From Epiperipatus broadwayi (taxonomy: Eukaryota; Onychophora; Udeonychophora; Euonychophora; Peripatidae): a DNA stretch of 64,000 bases. The translations under genes and the position numbers were made by a program. The notes below the pieces were generated by a model. The model had not been told where the DNA came from, searched no databases, and worked only from the letters and a program-made list of their open reading frames with translations. Numbering within the stretch: the first letter of the stretch is position 1; each line of letters opens with the position of its first letter. The DNA lies in the NCBI GenBank assembly GCA_028023455.1, contig JAQFVV010000037.1, positions 2,298,001 to 2,362,000 on the forward strand. Reading direction: 5' to 3'. This document shows positions 46,516 through 57,790 of the stretch, one piece after another.

Positions 46516-48789
46516 TCTAATTCATTTCCTTTGTAGTTTTAAACTTATGTGAGGCCTAATATTGAATTTTTTTATATTCATTTTTTTTATCAAGGAGTTG
46601 GCCCAATCTCTAACTTTGGAGATACAGGATTTTATTTGACTTCCATTTTGGTTAAAAAGCTTCATTTATCCCAACTGTTGGCCTGCAGATGGCACTACAT
46701 TTCTTACCCACCAATGCAGTAAGAATAACTAAAGCTTTTCCTATATACTACTACCTAAGGATGTACTTTCTAGGACTTACATATTACTTGAGGGAATCCA
46801 TAACTTAAAACTATAAAAAATTAAATGTTGCTCCAGTATGTAATATTTTTATAAGATTTCATATATTTTACATTTGTTCACAATCAGATGTTCATTTGTG
46901 CATCTGTTTATTACAAAAATAAAATTACCATAAGATGTGTTTCACTATATTATAATCATTTAATTTGGCATCATTTAGATATTATTTTATAAAAATTGAA
47001 TTCCTTCTGATATGACTTTGGTATTCTAGCTTCATGTGAAGATATATATTATCAGGACTCACCTTATTTAACATCTTTATTCCTGAATAAGAGACTTATG
47101 AACAGGACATTATCTGCTATTTATGGCTTTATAAAATACCATAATTCTTTGACTTTATTTGCACAGCTATGTTAACTGCATCCATAACTTCAGAAAATAC
47201 GTAATCAATAGCATTCTCTTATTTAAATTATTGCTTTACTCATATAACTTTAGTATGAACTGGAGGTTGCATTTGGCATGCTCTTTACATTAGTAATTCA
47301 ATATTTAATCCCCCACCCCAACCTATATTCTCAAACGTGTGTGATTAAGTCTAATACATGTGCTACATTAATAAAAAAATAATTATATAATACCCATGTG
47401 CAATTCAATGACTTACGAGAATCTTTATTATTTATATATCTTCTAAACGAGTTGGTGTTTGATTATCAAAGAATTCTTTATAAGGATTCGCCACTTGCAC
47501 ATGTATATTTGATGCATATCTACAATAAGATCATTTTGACATACATTAATTAAATTGTTAATAAAAAATCATCAAGTTTTTTATACCATTTCAATTTAAA
47601 TTCCATAGTTGCTTTTTGGGAATTATATTTTTGAGCAATGTTTACTTTACATAAACATTTATATTTTACTGTAAACAAACTGAATTAGGCAGTCTTATCA
47701 ATCAACATAGGAATCTGACATATTGATATTTAAATCCTATTTAATTTTAAGTAACAAATTATATCTGATTGTGAAATTATCATTTATAACCTTGAGAAAT
47801 GCTTTACTTTCAAATTTACCTCAGGAAATATTGAATTAACTTTAATTTCAATATTTTCCTATTGTCATTATTAAAGTATTTACTAAAAAGAAACATGCAT
47901 CTTTATTTGGTGTGGCTTATGATTTTCTGGAGACACAGTTATCTTTTTATTATTAGAGTAACATATATATATATTAAATACGTCTACTTAATTTACTTTT
48001 CCCAATACATTATATGTAAACACATATTTCAAATTCCAACTCTCATAATGTTAACATTTAAATAAAATAAATAAAAATTTATCAAATTTCTTTCTTAAAT
48101 AAAATTCAAGATTTATTTACCTTAAATTTCATTAATTTTTTACTTCTGATTTCATCTTATGGGAGAATGAAGAGTGCTTTCTCTTACTTCATGTACAAAT
48201 ATGAATAGTGCTTCTGCAGTCTCAAATGCTTAAGCTTAATATATTTTTGACATTAAAATAGTAACATAGTTTTTAGATTTGGGCTTCAACGAAGATTTGC
48301 AAAAAGCTTTCCCTCTGGTGAAATAACATATTTGGGTTTCTCATCCCCCATAATATTGATTAGAGATTTGTGTGGATGCATTTAACGTTTCTAAGAGTTG
48401 TTTCTTATGCTTGATGTTTTACCATTGGTAAAATCACATTAAAAAGGGAATTTGTTTAGGGCTGAATGATTTACATATGATCACTTAGGCATATTTCTTC
48501 ATCCTCATGACTTCTTTCATGGTGTGGGAAGAAAAGCAAACTATTCATACCTAGCCTGACATTTTAGTGTTTACATTTGACAATTTCTTTATATCAGTTT
48601 TATGGTAACTTCATGTTTCTCTTTACTGCAGCACTTCTTTAATTAATGGCCATGGCGGCTCCAACTGGTCCGATTATTTACTCTTCTTTGTAGAATGGAC
48701 TGAACTTCATTTACTGCGAAGCAATTACCAGTCAATAAAAAAAAAAACTGCGTAGAATTGGATTGTTTCCTTTCTTTACATTATCCTAC
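46516..48789. other. AT-rich DNA, no gene established
   Basis: Some minus-strand stretches (for example near 47140-47230) read like decayed coding sequence, but I cannot assign them. No RNA gene seen. Confidence 0.4.
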
Positions 48790-48870
48790 TTCCCAGTGTT
48801 TTTCAATATCTTCTTTGATTTCATCCACACCAACCAACATGTTTATCAAAAACATGTTAACTTCTTTTGC
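48790..48870 (-). CDS. Tentative internal exon of an unidentified host gene
   Basis: The 81-bp minus-strand segment is open in one frame (27 codons, beginning AKEVNMFLINMLVGVDEIK). It is preceded by a pyrimidine-rich acceptor (TTTCTTGTCTTAG) and followed by a GTAGGA donor. It keeps reading phase 0 at both ends. I do not recognise the protein. No neighbouring exon was found, so chance is a serious alternative. Confidence 0.25.
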
Positions 48871-50789
48871 CTAAGACAAGAAAGTGACACTATCAACGTT
48901 TCTGTGCTTTAATTTGGAAAACATTCAGCTCCAACAAATAAATATATTATATCAGTAACATTTTAATTTGAAACTGTAAATTTTTAATGTTAAAGATTCA
49001 TTAAATAAATGTGTCATTTAAATTTTAACTATAGATTTTAAATATTGATTTTCTTTTATTAAAGAATTTGAATTCACACATTTGGTTTTTATAACGCGAG
49101 TGAAAAACTGATTTTAAATCACTGTCAATTATTTACGAATTTTTCTAAATTTCATTCACTGTGTCAGTTTTTATTTTCAATTATATACTTGTAAAATGGG
49201 GGGGGACGGGACTTCAGGATATATACGAAACATGTTTCAATATATATATATTAATAAAATCTTCAGTTTATGTTGACAGCACATACACTTCATTTTTCCA
49301 TAATTACCCTTTTCAAATTTAATACACAGTATTTTGCAAAATAAGATATGTTCTGAGTGTAATGCTAAGTTTAACCAAATTTTAGAACTAAAAGTTGATA
49401 CTGATTTAAAAACATCAAACCCAATTAGAGAAATTCTAATTAAGAGAAAAATTATTGAAAAAAAAAAAAATCACCCATATTTACTAGTGATGATTTCATT
49501 TATTTTAAAAATAAAAATACAATAGTATTCTTTCATATCGAAGCAGTGTTTAAAAAAATCACTAAACCTAAAATAGAATGTACGTACATACCTGACTACA
49601 TCAGCACCTTTTTTGGCATAAATTATATTGCTCTAATTTTGATTTGAATTTTTTGTTTCTCCTATATGTTTTTGTTCGTATTATTTATATTTAATTCATA
49701 AATTCTATATAAATCATCTGAGTTATTATTATTTAGTATATTTGTCACGTTGTTTTTTTGAATGATAAAATTACAAAGTCAATAGCTGTATAAATGAAGT
49801 AAATAAAAAATATAATACTTGTTTTTAAGATGTACATATACAGACATAGATACATTTATTAATGATAAACAAAAAAATTATATACATATATAAATTTTAT
49901 CTACCATATAATCGATTGGAACAAATTAAAAAACAAAATATAACTAACAATAAGAAAAAAATAATTTAATATTTTAATATTAAAATATCACCAAAAATAA
50001 TTAACAAAAAATATCTAAGTAATATTAAAAAGCAAGACTGCTTTACAGTAAGCAACCATTAGATCTGCTATTTTGCAGTTGAAATGTTAATTAGAAGTTT
50101 TTTCTATACTAATTTAAATTAGTTTAACTATGAATAAGTGAGTCGAAAGATTTTTACACATTGGATATGGTGGCTTTGCTATAGTTGGAATATTTTGCAA
50201 AACAATTTCTTGGATTTTCTGTTACCAATGATCACTTTTCTGCAAGAGCTTACTTCTCTGTCATTATCAACCAATTATGTTACCATATCCACAATGAGGC
50301 TGAATAACATAAATTTCCAGGAAAATATTCTTGAATTTCAAAGTGTTCTATTTTCAATATTTTGTATATTGATATCATTCTACTACATTAATCCTTTATT
50401 AGGAGGATCTAAAGCTATAACCAGCTTGTTTAAAATTGTAATTTTCTCACAAGTTCTTTTCGAATTGATCTTTTTGATGAATTTATGTAAACATAAATAG
50501 ATGAAGAACTTTGATGCTGTACAGATAATTGTTCAACCAACCAATAAGCAATTACTTGAAGAAATTAAGCTAATTTCTACTAATATTTTCCATTAATCTG
50601 TTATCAAATAAACAATCTTGCAAAAATATCAGTTGAGACAATTTTATTATTATAAATGACAATTAAGACATCTCAATATATTAGCTCATTATTTAACTAA
50701 TGATATATATAATAGCAGAATTATGATTTGTAAACTATGACAATATTGGGTCACAGAATCAATTTCAAAAGAACCACCATTTAGATTTG
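48871..50789. other. AT-rich DNA, no gene recognised
   Basis: Includes a poly-G run near 49198-49205 and an open plus-strand frame of 120 codons at 50138-50500. That frame is hydrophobic, AT-driven and resembles nothing I know; I do not call it a gene. Confidence 0.4.
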
Positions 50790-51590
50790 TCAGATAATGT
50801 GACTCCATTGTGCAAATAATGCTTCAGGAAATATTGCAAAGTTATTAGATGAAAGTAAAACTAAAGGAAAATAAAAAAGACTAAATATTCAATAGATTTT
50901 CTCAAAAAATAAATAAAATAAAAATTGATAATTATGAATTAGAAAAAGTTAATAATTATAAATATCTTAATCAGATTAATCATAGATTTACATTTCAATG
51001 GAGTACTTTTAACAGAAATAACTTAATATTAAAAGAAAAATATGCCAATGCCTTTGCAAAGGAAGATTTTTAAGAGATGCAATTTATCAGAATTTACTTA
51101 TGAATCTGAGACTCGGATACTTAAGAAAAGAGCAAGATGGTATTTTAGACATTCAATGAAGTATGGAAAAATGTATATCAGGAGTATTAAAACAGGCAAA
51201 AATCTCTATATGTATTGCCACTGAATGCAAGCCAGAGTAATCAGCGGATACCAGAAGGCTTGTGCATAAAATCCCCATCTAGTGCCTACTCATCCACGTA
51301 GACCCTGAAAATGAAATATCTGGGTCATTATTGGAAGATTTGAGACTAAAATGAAGCTGGATAGATCATATTACTAGAAGAAGTAATAATAGATGAATAA
51401 TTAGAGTCCGAACAAGGTTCCAAGAGATTTAGAAAACTTAAAAAAAGATCATGTGAAATTTGATAGATGAAATAAGGTTTGTTGATGTGCCGGAAAAAAA
51501 AGGTTATGGATACAAAACCTGAATTTTAAATTTGCAAACTTTCATTCTGCAGTGGATCAATAAAGGTTGAAAATAATGATGATGAAAAGT
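50790..51590 (+). mobile_element. RTE-like LINE, 3' part, interrupted by a hammerhead-family-1 fragment
   Basis: Plus-strand conceptual pieces read NASGNIAKLLDESKTKGK, NYELEKVNNYKYLNQIN, then LKWSWIDHI-like and TRRSNNRW blocks and finally FILQWINKG followed by TGA (51541-51570). These follow the RT thumb and C-terminal region of RTE-type LINEs in order. The element ends in a short GATGATGA tail. Several stops and frame changes show it is dead. A 107-bp repeat fragment (51190-51296) sits inside. Confidence 0.65.
51190..51296. repeat. Terminal fragment of hammerhead repeat family 1
   Basis: AAACAGGCAAAAATCTC to CCTACTCATCC matches the first ~107 bp of the inverted arm at 37112-37215. The ribozyme itself is absent. 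Confidence 0.75.
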
Positions 51591-53210
51591 AGCTAGAAAA
51601 TATTTATTACAAATCAGCAATATTTAACTTTTAAAATAAGAAGATATCTAATATAGAAAAATTTCAATTATTTAAATTCTTTTAATATTTGTAATACCAT
51701 TCATTTACTAAATATAAATTTCCATGTAAATGGACAATCTCAAACTTGACTCTATCTTTTATTATAATTTTAAAAAAAATGGAATGGTTAAATACTTGAG
51801 AAATCATGTGAGGTTTGAACATCAAAAGTGATAGACTGGCCTCAATGATTGAGGGACCTTTAGTTCTTACAGCTTGACAATATTACTGCATTTGCATAGT
51901 TTTAAACTATAAATATGTTGATCAAAAAAAAAAGTTTGTATAATTTTCATGGGGAATTTACATATCTCATTTCTTTCCTATGTTATAGGTAGTTTCTTGC
52001 AATGGACATAGTTACAGACTCAAAAGCTAAAGGTCCTGAATCAAGGCTTCATTCTATTATTTCAAATATTTAAGTTGTAGTTTTATGAACAAAGATGCCG
52101 CTGGATGGCGCCGTTTATATGCTAAAGCACATAAAAATGCCGTTTCTGCGGCTGACATGTTCGAACCCGCGTTGAATTATAATACAACATTCGTGTTGTG
52201 TTACAGAATGCAGGCATTGCAGCAAATAAATTTTGCACAATTCGTATAGTTTATACCATTTTTATGGCTTGGTGAGAGGGTGTGTGTATTTGAATTGGAT
52301 AGAAATGTGTTTTTTATTGAATTTTTTTTTTTTCAAGTATTGAAATATTCAGATTTTTTAAAGTAATAATTATCCGACTGTTCACACCATTCTGTATTGA
52401 AGTTTTAAGTGGCAAATTCTTGTCCAGATGGATGTGTAAAGTCAGTTGGAATTAGGTAATGCGTCAAGTAATGTACTGTTCGTAACATTCCACGAGACCA
52501 ACAATATGGCGCAGGAAATCGCACATGTTGTTCGATTCTGTGATTTACCAACAACAGAACCCTAACCCTAACAACTTTTACTTTTTGTTGGCATTGTATT
52601 TGAAGTAAAAAATAGCAGTAACACAAAAATATTTCCAGTAATAAATTTGCAATTGCCTTTTTTTTAAATACCATAAAAAGCATATCAAAAAAAATCTAAA
52701 GCCATTTTAATATCTGTTTCTCTGTAAAAATTAAAATGTAAAAGCAAGACTAAAAAGTTTTACTTTTTGTTTCGATTATGAATTTTTAAACAACAATATA
52801 AAAAAAGGCGTAACTCCAAAAAAAAACCCCGAATTAAATTGAAATTTGTTGATTTTATTTTACATTTATTGCTGTCATTTAATTTCTTTACATTAAAAAA
52901 AAAAAAGTTTAAAAACCATGATTTTGGTATTTGTTTTTTTTTTTTTTTTGTATAACAAAAAACACAGAAAAATGATTAAAATCAACGGCCTGGGAATGTT
53001 CATATTTTATAGTTTTGACGTGATAACGGCGCCATTAAGCGACGTCTGTCCATAAAACTATAAACATCAAAAGTCACATGATCTCTGAAGTGGCAAACTA
53101 TAAGAATACATCCCTCCCCTTCTTATTTTCATTAAGAAGAAGAAAAAAATACAATATGTAAAAAAAAAAAAACACTATTTCTTTAATTTTTACAATAGAT
53201 CAGAAATTCT
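51591..53210. other. Non-coding DNA with a CpG-retaining segment and short telomere-like repeat
   Basis: Most is AT-rich. Between 52097 and 53110 several CpG and GGCGCC-type sites survive (GATGGCGCCGTTTATATGC, TTCGAACCCGCG, AACGGCGCCATTAAGCGACG). ACCCTAACCCTAAC at 52559-52572 is slightly over two telomere-type repeats. No gene is evident. Confidence 0.4.
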
Positions 53211-53269
53211 CTACATTTTGATTCCTTTCCAGACTTCACACTGTTGAATATATTCCATAATATATGGAG
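53211..53269 (-). CDS. Tentative terminal exon of an unidentified host gene
   Basis: On the minus strand a TTTTATTTTTCAG acceptor is followed by 59 bp that encode (A)PYIMEYIQQCEVWKGIKM and a TAG stop. The preceding sequence is typical polypyrimidine. No upstream exon was found between here and 64 kb, and the peptide is not one I recognise. Confidence 0.28.
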
Positions 53270-53460
53270 CTGAAAAATAAAAAAGAAGTATTGTTAAAGA
53301 TTATGGAATCTTTAAATATAATCAAAAACTATAAAAATAGGATAATAAATAAAAAAATTTAAAAAAAAGAGATTAACTGAAATGAGAAATAATTTTCTGA
53401 TTCTTAAAGCTTTTTTTTTTATTATTCAAATTATACTGAAACTTTTACTACACTTCTATA

Positions 53461-53960
53461 TAAACTAATAATCAGCATTAAGCTAATGCACATGCGCTTT
53501 GTGTATTTAACAATAAACGAATACTCTCATTTCTCAAATACAAGATAAAGTCTTTGTGAAAGAATAGAATGAATCACCTATTCTTTCAACCCAAACGTTT
53601 AAGTATGGGCAAATCTTAAGTATCTGGAAATGAGAGCGTGAAGATATTAAACAAACACTTTAAATTATTTTTACTATGTCTGAATGAATGACGCCTGCAA
53701 AATTTACTAGAATTTAAAGTGACTGTTTAATATCTTCACGCTCTCATTTCCAGATACTTAAGATTTGCCCATACTTAAACATTTGGGTTGAAAGAATAAG
53801 TGATTCATTCTATTCTTTTACAAAGACTTTATCTTGTATTTGAGAAATGAGAGTATTCATTTATTGTTAAAATCCACAAAGCGCATGTGCATTAGCTTAA
53901 TGCTGATTATTAGTTTATTATAATTCAAAAATATCGCACTATATAAAATAAATATCTTAT
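53461..53960. repeat. About 500-bp palindromic MITE
   Basis: Arms 53461-53688 and 53689-53917 pair almost fully: TAAACTAATAATCAGCATTA is mirrored at 53898-53917. The right side extends to 53960 with ATCGCACTATATAAAATAAA, as at the ends of the 32.3-kb copy. The family also has a partial copy at 32.04 kb. No ribozyme core or coding capacity was found. Confidence 0.75.
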
Positions 53961-54169
53961 TTACACTTCTATATATAAATTGAAATTCTGATAGTTAACC
54001 ATGAAAATTATTCTAGTCATAGAATTTAAATCATTAGTAAATGCCTTTTCTAAACAGAAAAAGCCCTTTAGTGTCTCATATACACTTTATTATCATGCAC
54101 TCTTAAGTACAATATAATTTCTAAATACACATTTCTATGCACTAAAAATATATTCTTATTTTGTTTAAT

Positions 54170-54233
54170 AAAAATATTGCTGATGGCATGTTGAATTTAC
54201 CTAATCAATCAACATGCCATCAGCAATATTTTT
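54170..54233. repeat. Perfect 25-bp stem, 14-nt loop hairpin
   Basis: Arms 54170-54194 and 54209-54233 are exact reverse complements (core ATATTGCTGATGGCATG). The size is that of a miRNA precursor, but a perfect stem also fits a small MITE. No promoter evidence. Confidence 0.6.
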
Positions 54234-56239
54234 CATTGCTTTTAAGAAATGTACAAGTCATTACTGCTATAGATCTCTATCAACAACAAACATCAAATAA
54301 AATCGTTAGCCTATAGCTACTGGCACTAGTCATTCAGGATCTTTTTCCATCTCCATTCTAAAGCCAATTATATAAGAATTGGGAAAATGAATGAACTCTA
54401 AATGGCAGTGCAGACAGACTTCTACAACAATTTCTTGTTAATTTTTTATGGTTTATATCAGAGATGTTTAACTAGGTGATTGTGCTCTAAATGTCAACTG
54501 GGAAGAGTTTTAAGCATATTGTGAAAGAAATATTGCATATAAAATATATAGTTTGTTATTAAGTATTCAGCATTTCCAGATATAAATATTTTTAAATAAA
54601 AAATTCTTTAATACTTTAGTTAATATTTATAATAATTTATTTAAAATAAAAAATTGCTAAATCGACACAGAATCAAAAATAAGTATATTATTTAAATTTT
54701 GTTGCCATTTCATTATAAATTCTCACATTTTGATATGTTTAATAAATAGTGAAATCAGTAAAATTGTATTTTCTTCATAGAATACACTAAACTACAAGAT
54801 CATATTATAAGAAAAAGTAACACCCAGTTATAAAAAAGGTTGAGTAACTTAGAAAACTTAATGGGAAAATATTTGTGCCTCATCAAGGAGCCATTGATTT
54901 AATTCTTATGCAGTAGATTCCAGAGTTAATATATGAATATTTTTTCTTTTATTTCATGATTTTGGTATTATTCCAGAGTTGATATATGAACTTTTTTTTC
55001 CTTTTGTTGCATGTCATTTTGTGTATGAAACAATTATCTATATCAGTTACTACATCATTTTCTCATTTAAATTGTCTATGGTTTAACCTACAGCAAAATT
55101 CTAATCTATACAAACAACACTACTTTATTTTTGAATATATGCTAAAAAAAAAAAAAATAAGGTATAAAAATTTTAATAATGAATATTAAAATTAATAAGT
55201 TTTCAAACATTTGTCAACACGACTAAATTGACCATTTTAAATTTTTTTTATCCCAAACTTTACTAGACAGCTCAGCCATTTCCCTAAAAAGTCAAACATG
55301 GATGGTTATTTTTCTCAGTTAGATATGGATATAAAAAGTAAATGAATAAACAACATGCTTTGACTATAATATAGGTCAGGAATTGTAAACTGAGGCCAAT
55401 GATCAGATATGCCCCATAAAGTTTTTATACCTGGCCCATGGCCTTGATGAATTCTTTTTTAAAAATCAATGTTTCTAACATCTTCTAAGAAAAAATTCCT
55501 AACTTCTAAATATTTACATAAGCTTTAAACAAAAACAAAAATGATTACTTTAATTCTTTGTTCCATTTTTTTTATCATCAAATGCTGCCAACACTGAATG
55601 GAAGTTACTTATCAACACCCATTTTAAGGTATGTCAATCGGTTACTACTGTAATATGATAGTTGAATAATAAAAAGTTACTTCAGTAACATATATTTTGT
55701 GTCCATAACAATGTCTGCATTTAATCAAAAAATGGAAAAACAGATCAAGGTGGAACTTTCATGAAAAATAAGAGGCATATTTCTTTGTAGAAGTAAAAAG
55801 TATTCCAAAATGTTTGATGTGTAGACAAGGTATCATCACAGTGAAATACTATTGTGAAACAAACCATAAGAACTATGATAAATATATAAAATAGATGCAT
55901 AGTACTAACCTTAAAGATTAAAAAATGAACTGAAGTTTCAACATAGAACATAATCAGTGATGTTGTAGTTAAATATAATTTTGTTATCACTGAAAAAATT
56001 ACTCAGACTTTAAAACCTTTTAGTGAGGAAAATTTTTTAGTGCAGTTGAAATTCTGTTTGAAAAAAAAAAAAAAGTAAATATTTCAAAGTATAAGCCTAT
56101 CAGAAAATATAGGTGTGAGAATATAATGGGGAACTTCCAAGATATATTATGTAAAAAAGTTTTCCAGTGCAACAGACAAATGTATAGACAGTATTAATAC
56201 TTTCCAGTTAATATTTATTCCTGCAATGATGATAAATAT
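54234..56239. other. AT-rich DNA, no gene established
   Basis: The last part (about 55990-56239) may belong to the hAT relic that follows, but I cannot place conserved blocks there. Confidence 0.4.
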
Positions 56240-57790
56240 GAACGTGGCTAAGAACTATTGGATATGATGCCTGTGTCAGAAACGATGACAGGAAATGACA
56301 TTTGTGCATTGAGAAGTCTTAAAAATACTCAGAGTGAACAAATTAGTGTGATTATAGATGGCGCTCCTGCTATAAATAGTGTTAATGCAAAAGATTTGGA
56401 TAAAGAATTTACATCGGTATACTTGTATAAAAGGTGGGATGATTGTGTTAGGAGGATTGTTGAGTGTTATAGTGGTAAGCAATGGGATAAAAGAATAGAA
56501 GCATTAATAAAAAATAGGGAGTTGGAGAGATGGAGAAGTAGTATGGAGGGTAAGAAGAGTTTAAATATATATAGAAGTAAACGAAATATTGGAAGCGAGT
56601 TAATTTATGATAATAGTAAGGAAAGTAGTTTATTGTTTAAGGCTCTTTTAACGGGATCTTTAGCAACAAGAGAATATACATGTAAATGGAAAACTATGGG
56701 TGATTTAGCGTGCAAATTGTGTAAGGAAGGTATAGAAAATATTAGGCATCTGTTGATTGAATGTAAATGCTTGAAAGCAGAAAGGGTACAGATAATGAAG
56801 TTATGGGAGAATAGGTATGAACAAAGTGACAATATAGAAAGTGAGTTAATAGTTTTTATGCTGGGTTTGCGAAAAGATAAGGGGGATTTAGATTTAACGG
56901 CCATAGAGTTGACAAAGATTATGTTGTGGAAATGGGATGGGGCAGAATATGGGAAGACTTATAGAGTGGGGAATGGAAAATAAAGTGGCTAACAGGTTTA
57001 TCTGGGCATAGTTGCTGAGATATTCCTGACTTCGTTTAAGGAAAAGCCAAATACATCACATCACATCACATATCAGATTTGTTACAAAACTTTAAATAAT
57101 TTCATTGCATAATACACCAGGATGGAACATGTCAAAAATATAGTAATTAAAACAGTAAACGAATATAGTCATGCTTTGTATCATCAAAATTCAATGATTT
57201 ATTGGATGAATTGGATACACAATTCAACAATTTACTACTTTATACACAGGTTAGATGGTTTAGTCAAAAAAAATTTTGAACTCTTAAAAAAGTGACATTC
57301 ATTTCATCCAAAGAAAAACTGATTCCTTAGTTCATTGATGAAGACTGGTGCAAAGACATAGCCTTTTTAGTTGATATAATAAGCCACTATTGCTCTGTTA
57401 GGATGTGAACAATTGATTTGTCATATACACGATTCAATTAGATCATTTCTGGCAAAGCTCTATCTTTAGAAAATCCAGTTGGCAAAGAATAATTTGGCCC
57501 ACTTTCCTATATTTAAATTGATTTCTTAAAATAATGATATTGCTCAAAAGTACATTCCTCAAATTGAAAACTAAATTTGAAAAATATTTAGAAAATTTTG
57601 AAAATAAATTATTCAGTTCACCTTTTTTAATTAATACTGAAAGCGTTGATGAAGAATTACAAGTGGAAGTAATTGGACTTTACTATAATACTCAACCTGG
57701 AAAATAATACCAAATTTTTATAAATACTCCAGAAATAAATATTCCAAATGTAAAATTTATTGTGAAAAAATGTTGTAATCTTTGAAAGAG
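56240..57790 (+). pseudogene. Third hAT transposase relic, split by a LINE insertion
   Basis: The left part (56258-56398) encodes LLDMMPVSETMTGNDI and VIIDGAPAINS, the conserved hAT block around the DGAP motif. After the LINE (56399-57074) the frame resumes with DLLQNFK, HCIIHQDG, then FNDLLDELDTQFNNLL, YTQVRWFS and DEDWCKDIAFLVDII. Near 57650-57690 it reads DEELQVEVIGL. This order is that of GTF2IRD2/ZBED-like hAT proteins. Frame changes and stops are frequent. Confidence 0.75.
56399..57074 (+). mobile_element. 5'-truncated LINE inserted in the hAT relic, 7-bp target duplication
   Basis: AGATTTG lies on both sides (56392-56398 and 57075-57081), and the hAT frame resumes after the second copy. 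The insert carries the C-terminal part of a LINE ORF2 (residues about 48-241 of the open frame 56258-56983) with RWDDCVRRIVECYSGKQW and the knuckle CKLCKEGIENIRHLLIEC. It ends with a CATCACATCACATCACAT tail. The family is the same as the copy at 25.3-26.6 kb. The open frame across 56258-56983 is therefore a chimera of hAT (first ~47 residues) and LINE sequence, not a host gene. Confidence 0.8.

Noticed and set aside
50138-50500. 120-codon plus-strand frame
   Set aside because: Long for this base composition, but hydrophobic and unlike any family I know; no splice or promoter support.
55745-55990. Minus-strand frame of 81 codons
   Set aside because: AT-driven, no motif, next to a plus-strand hAT relic.
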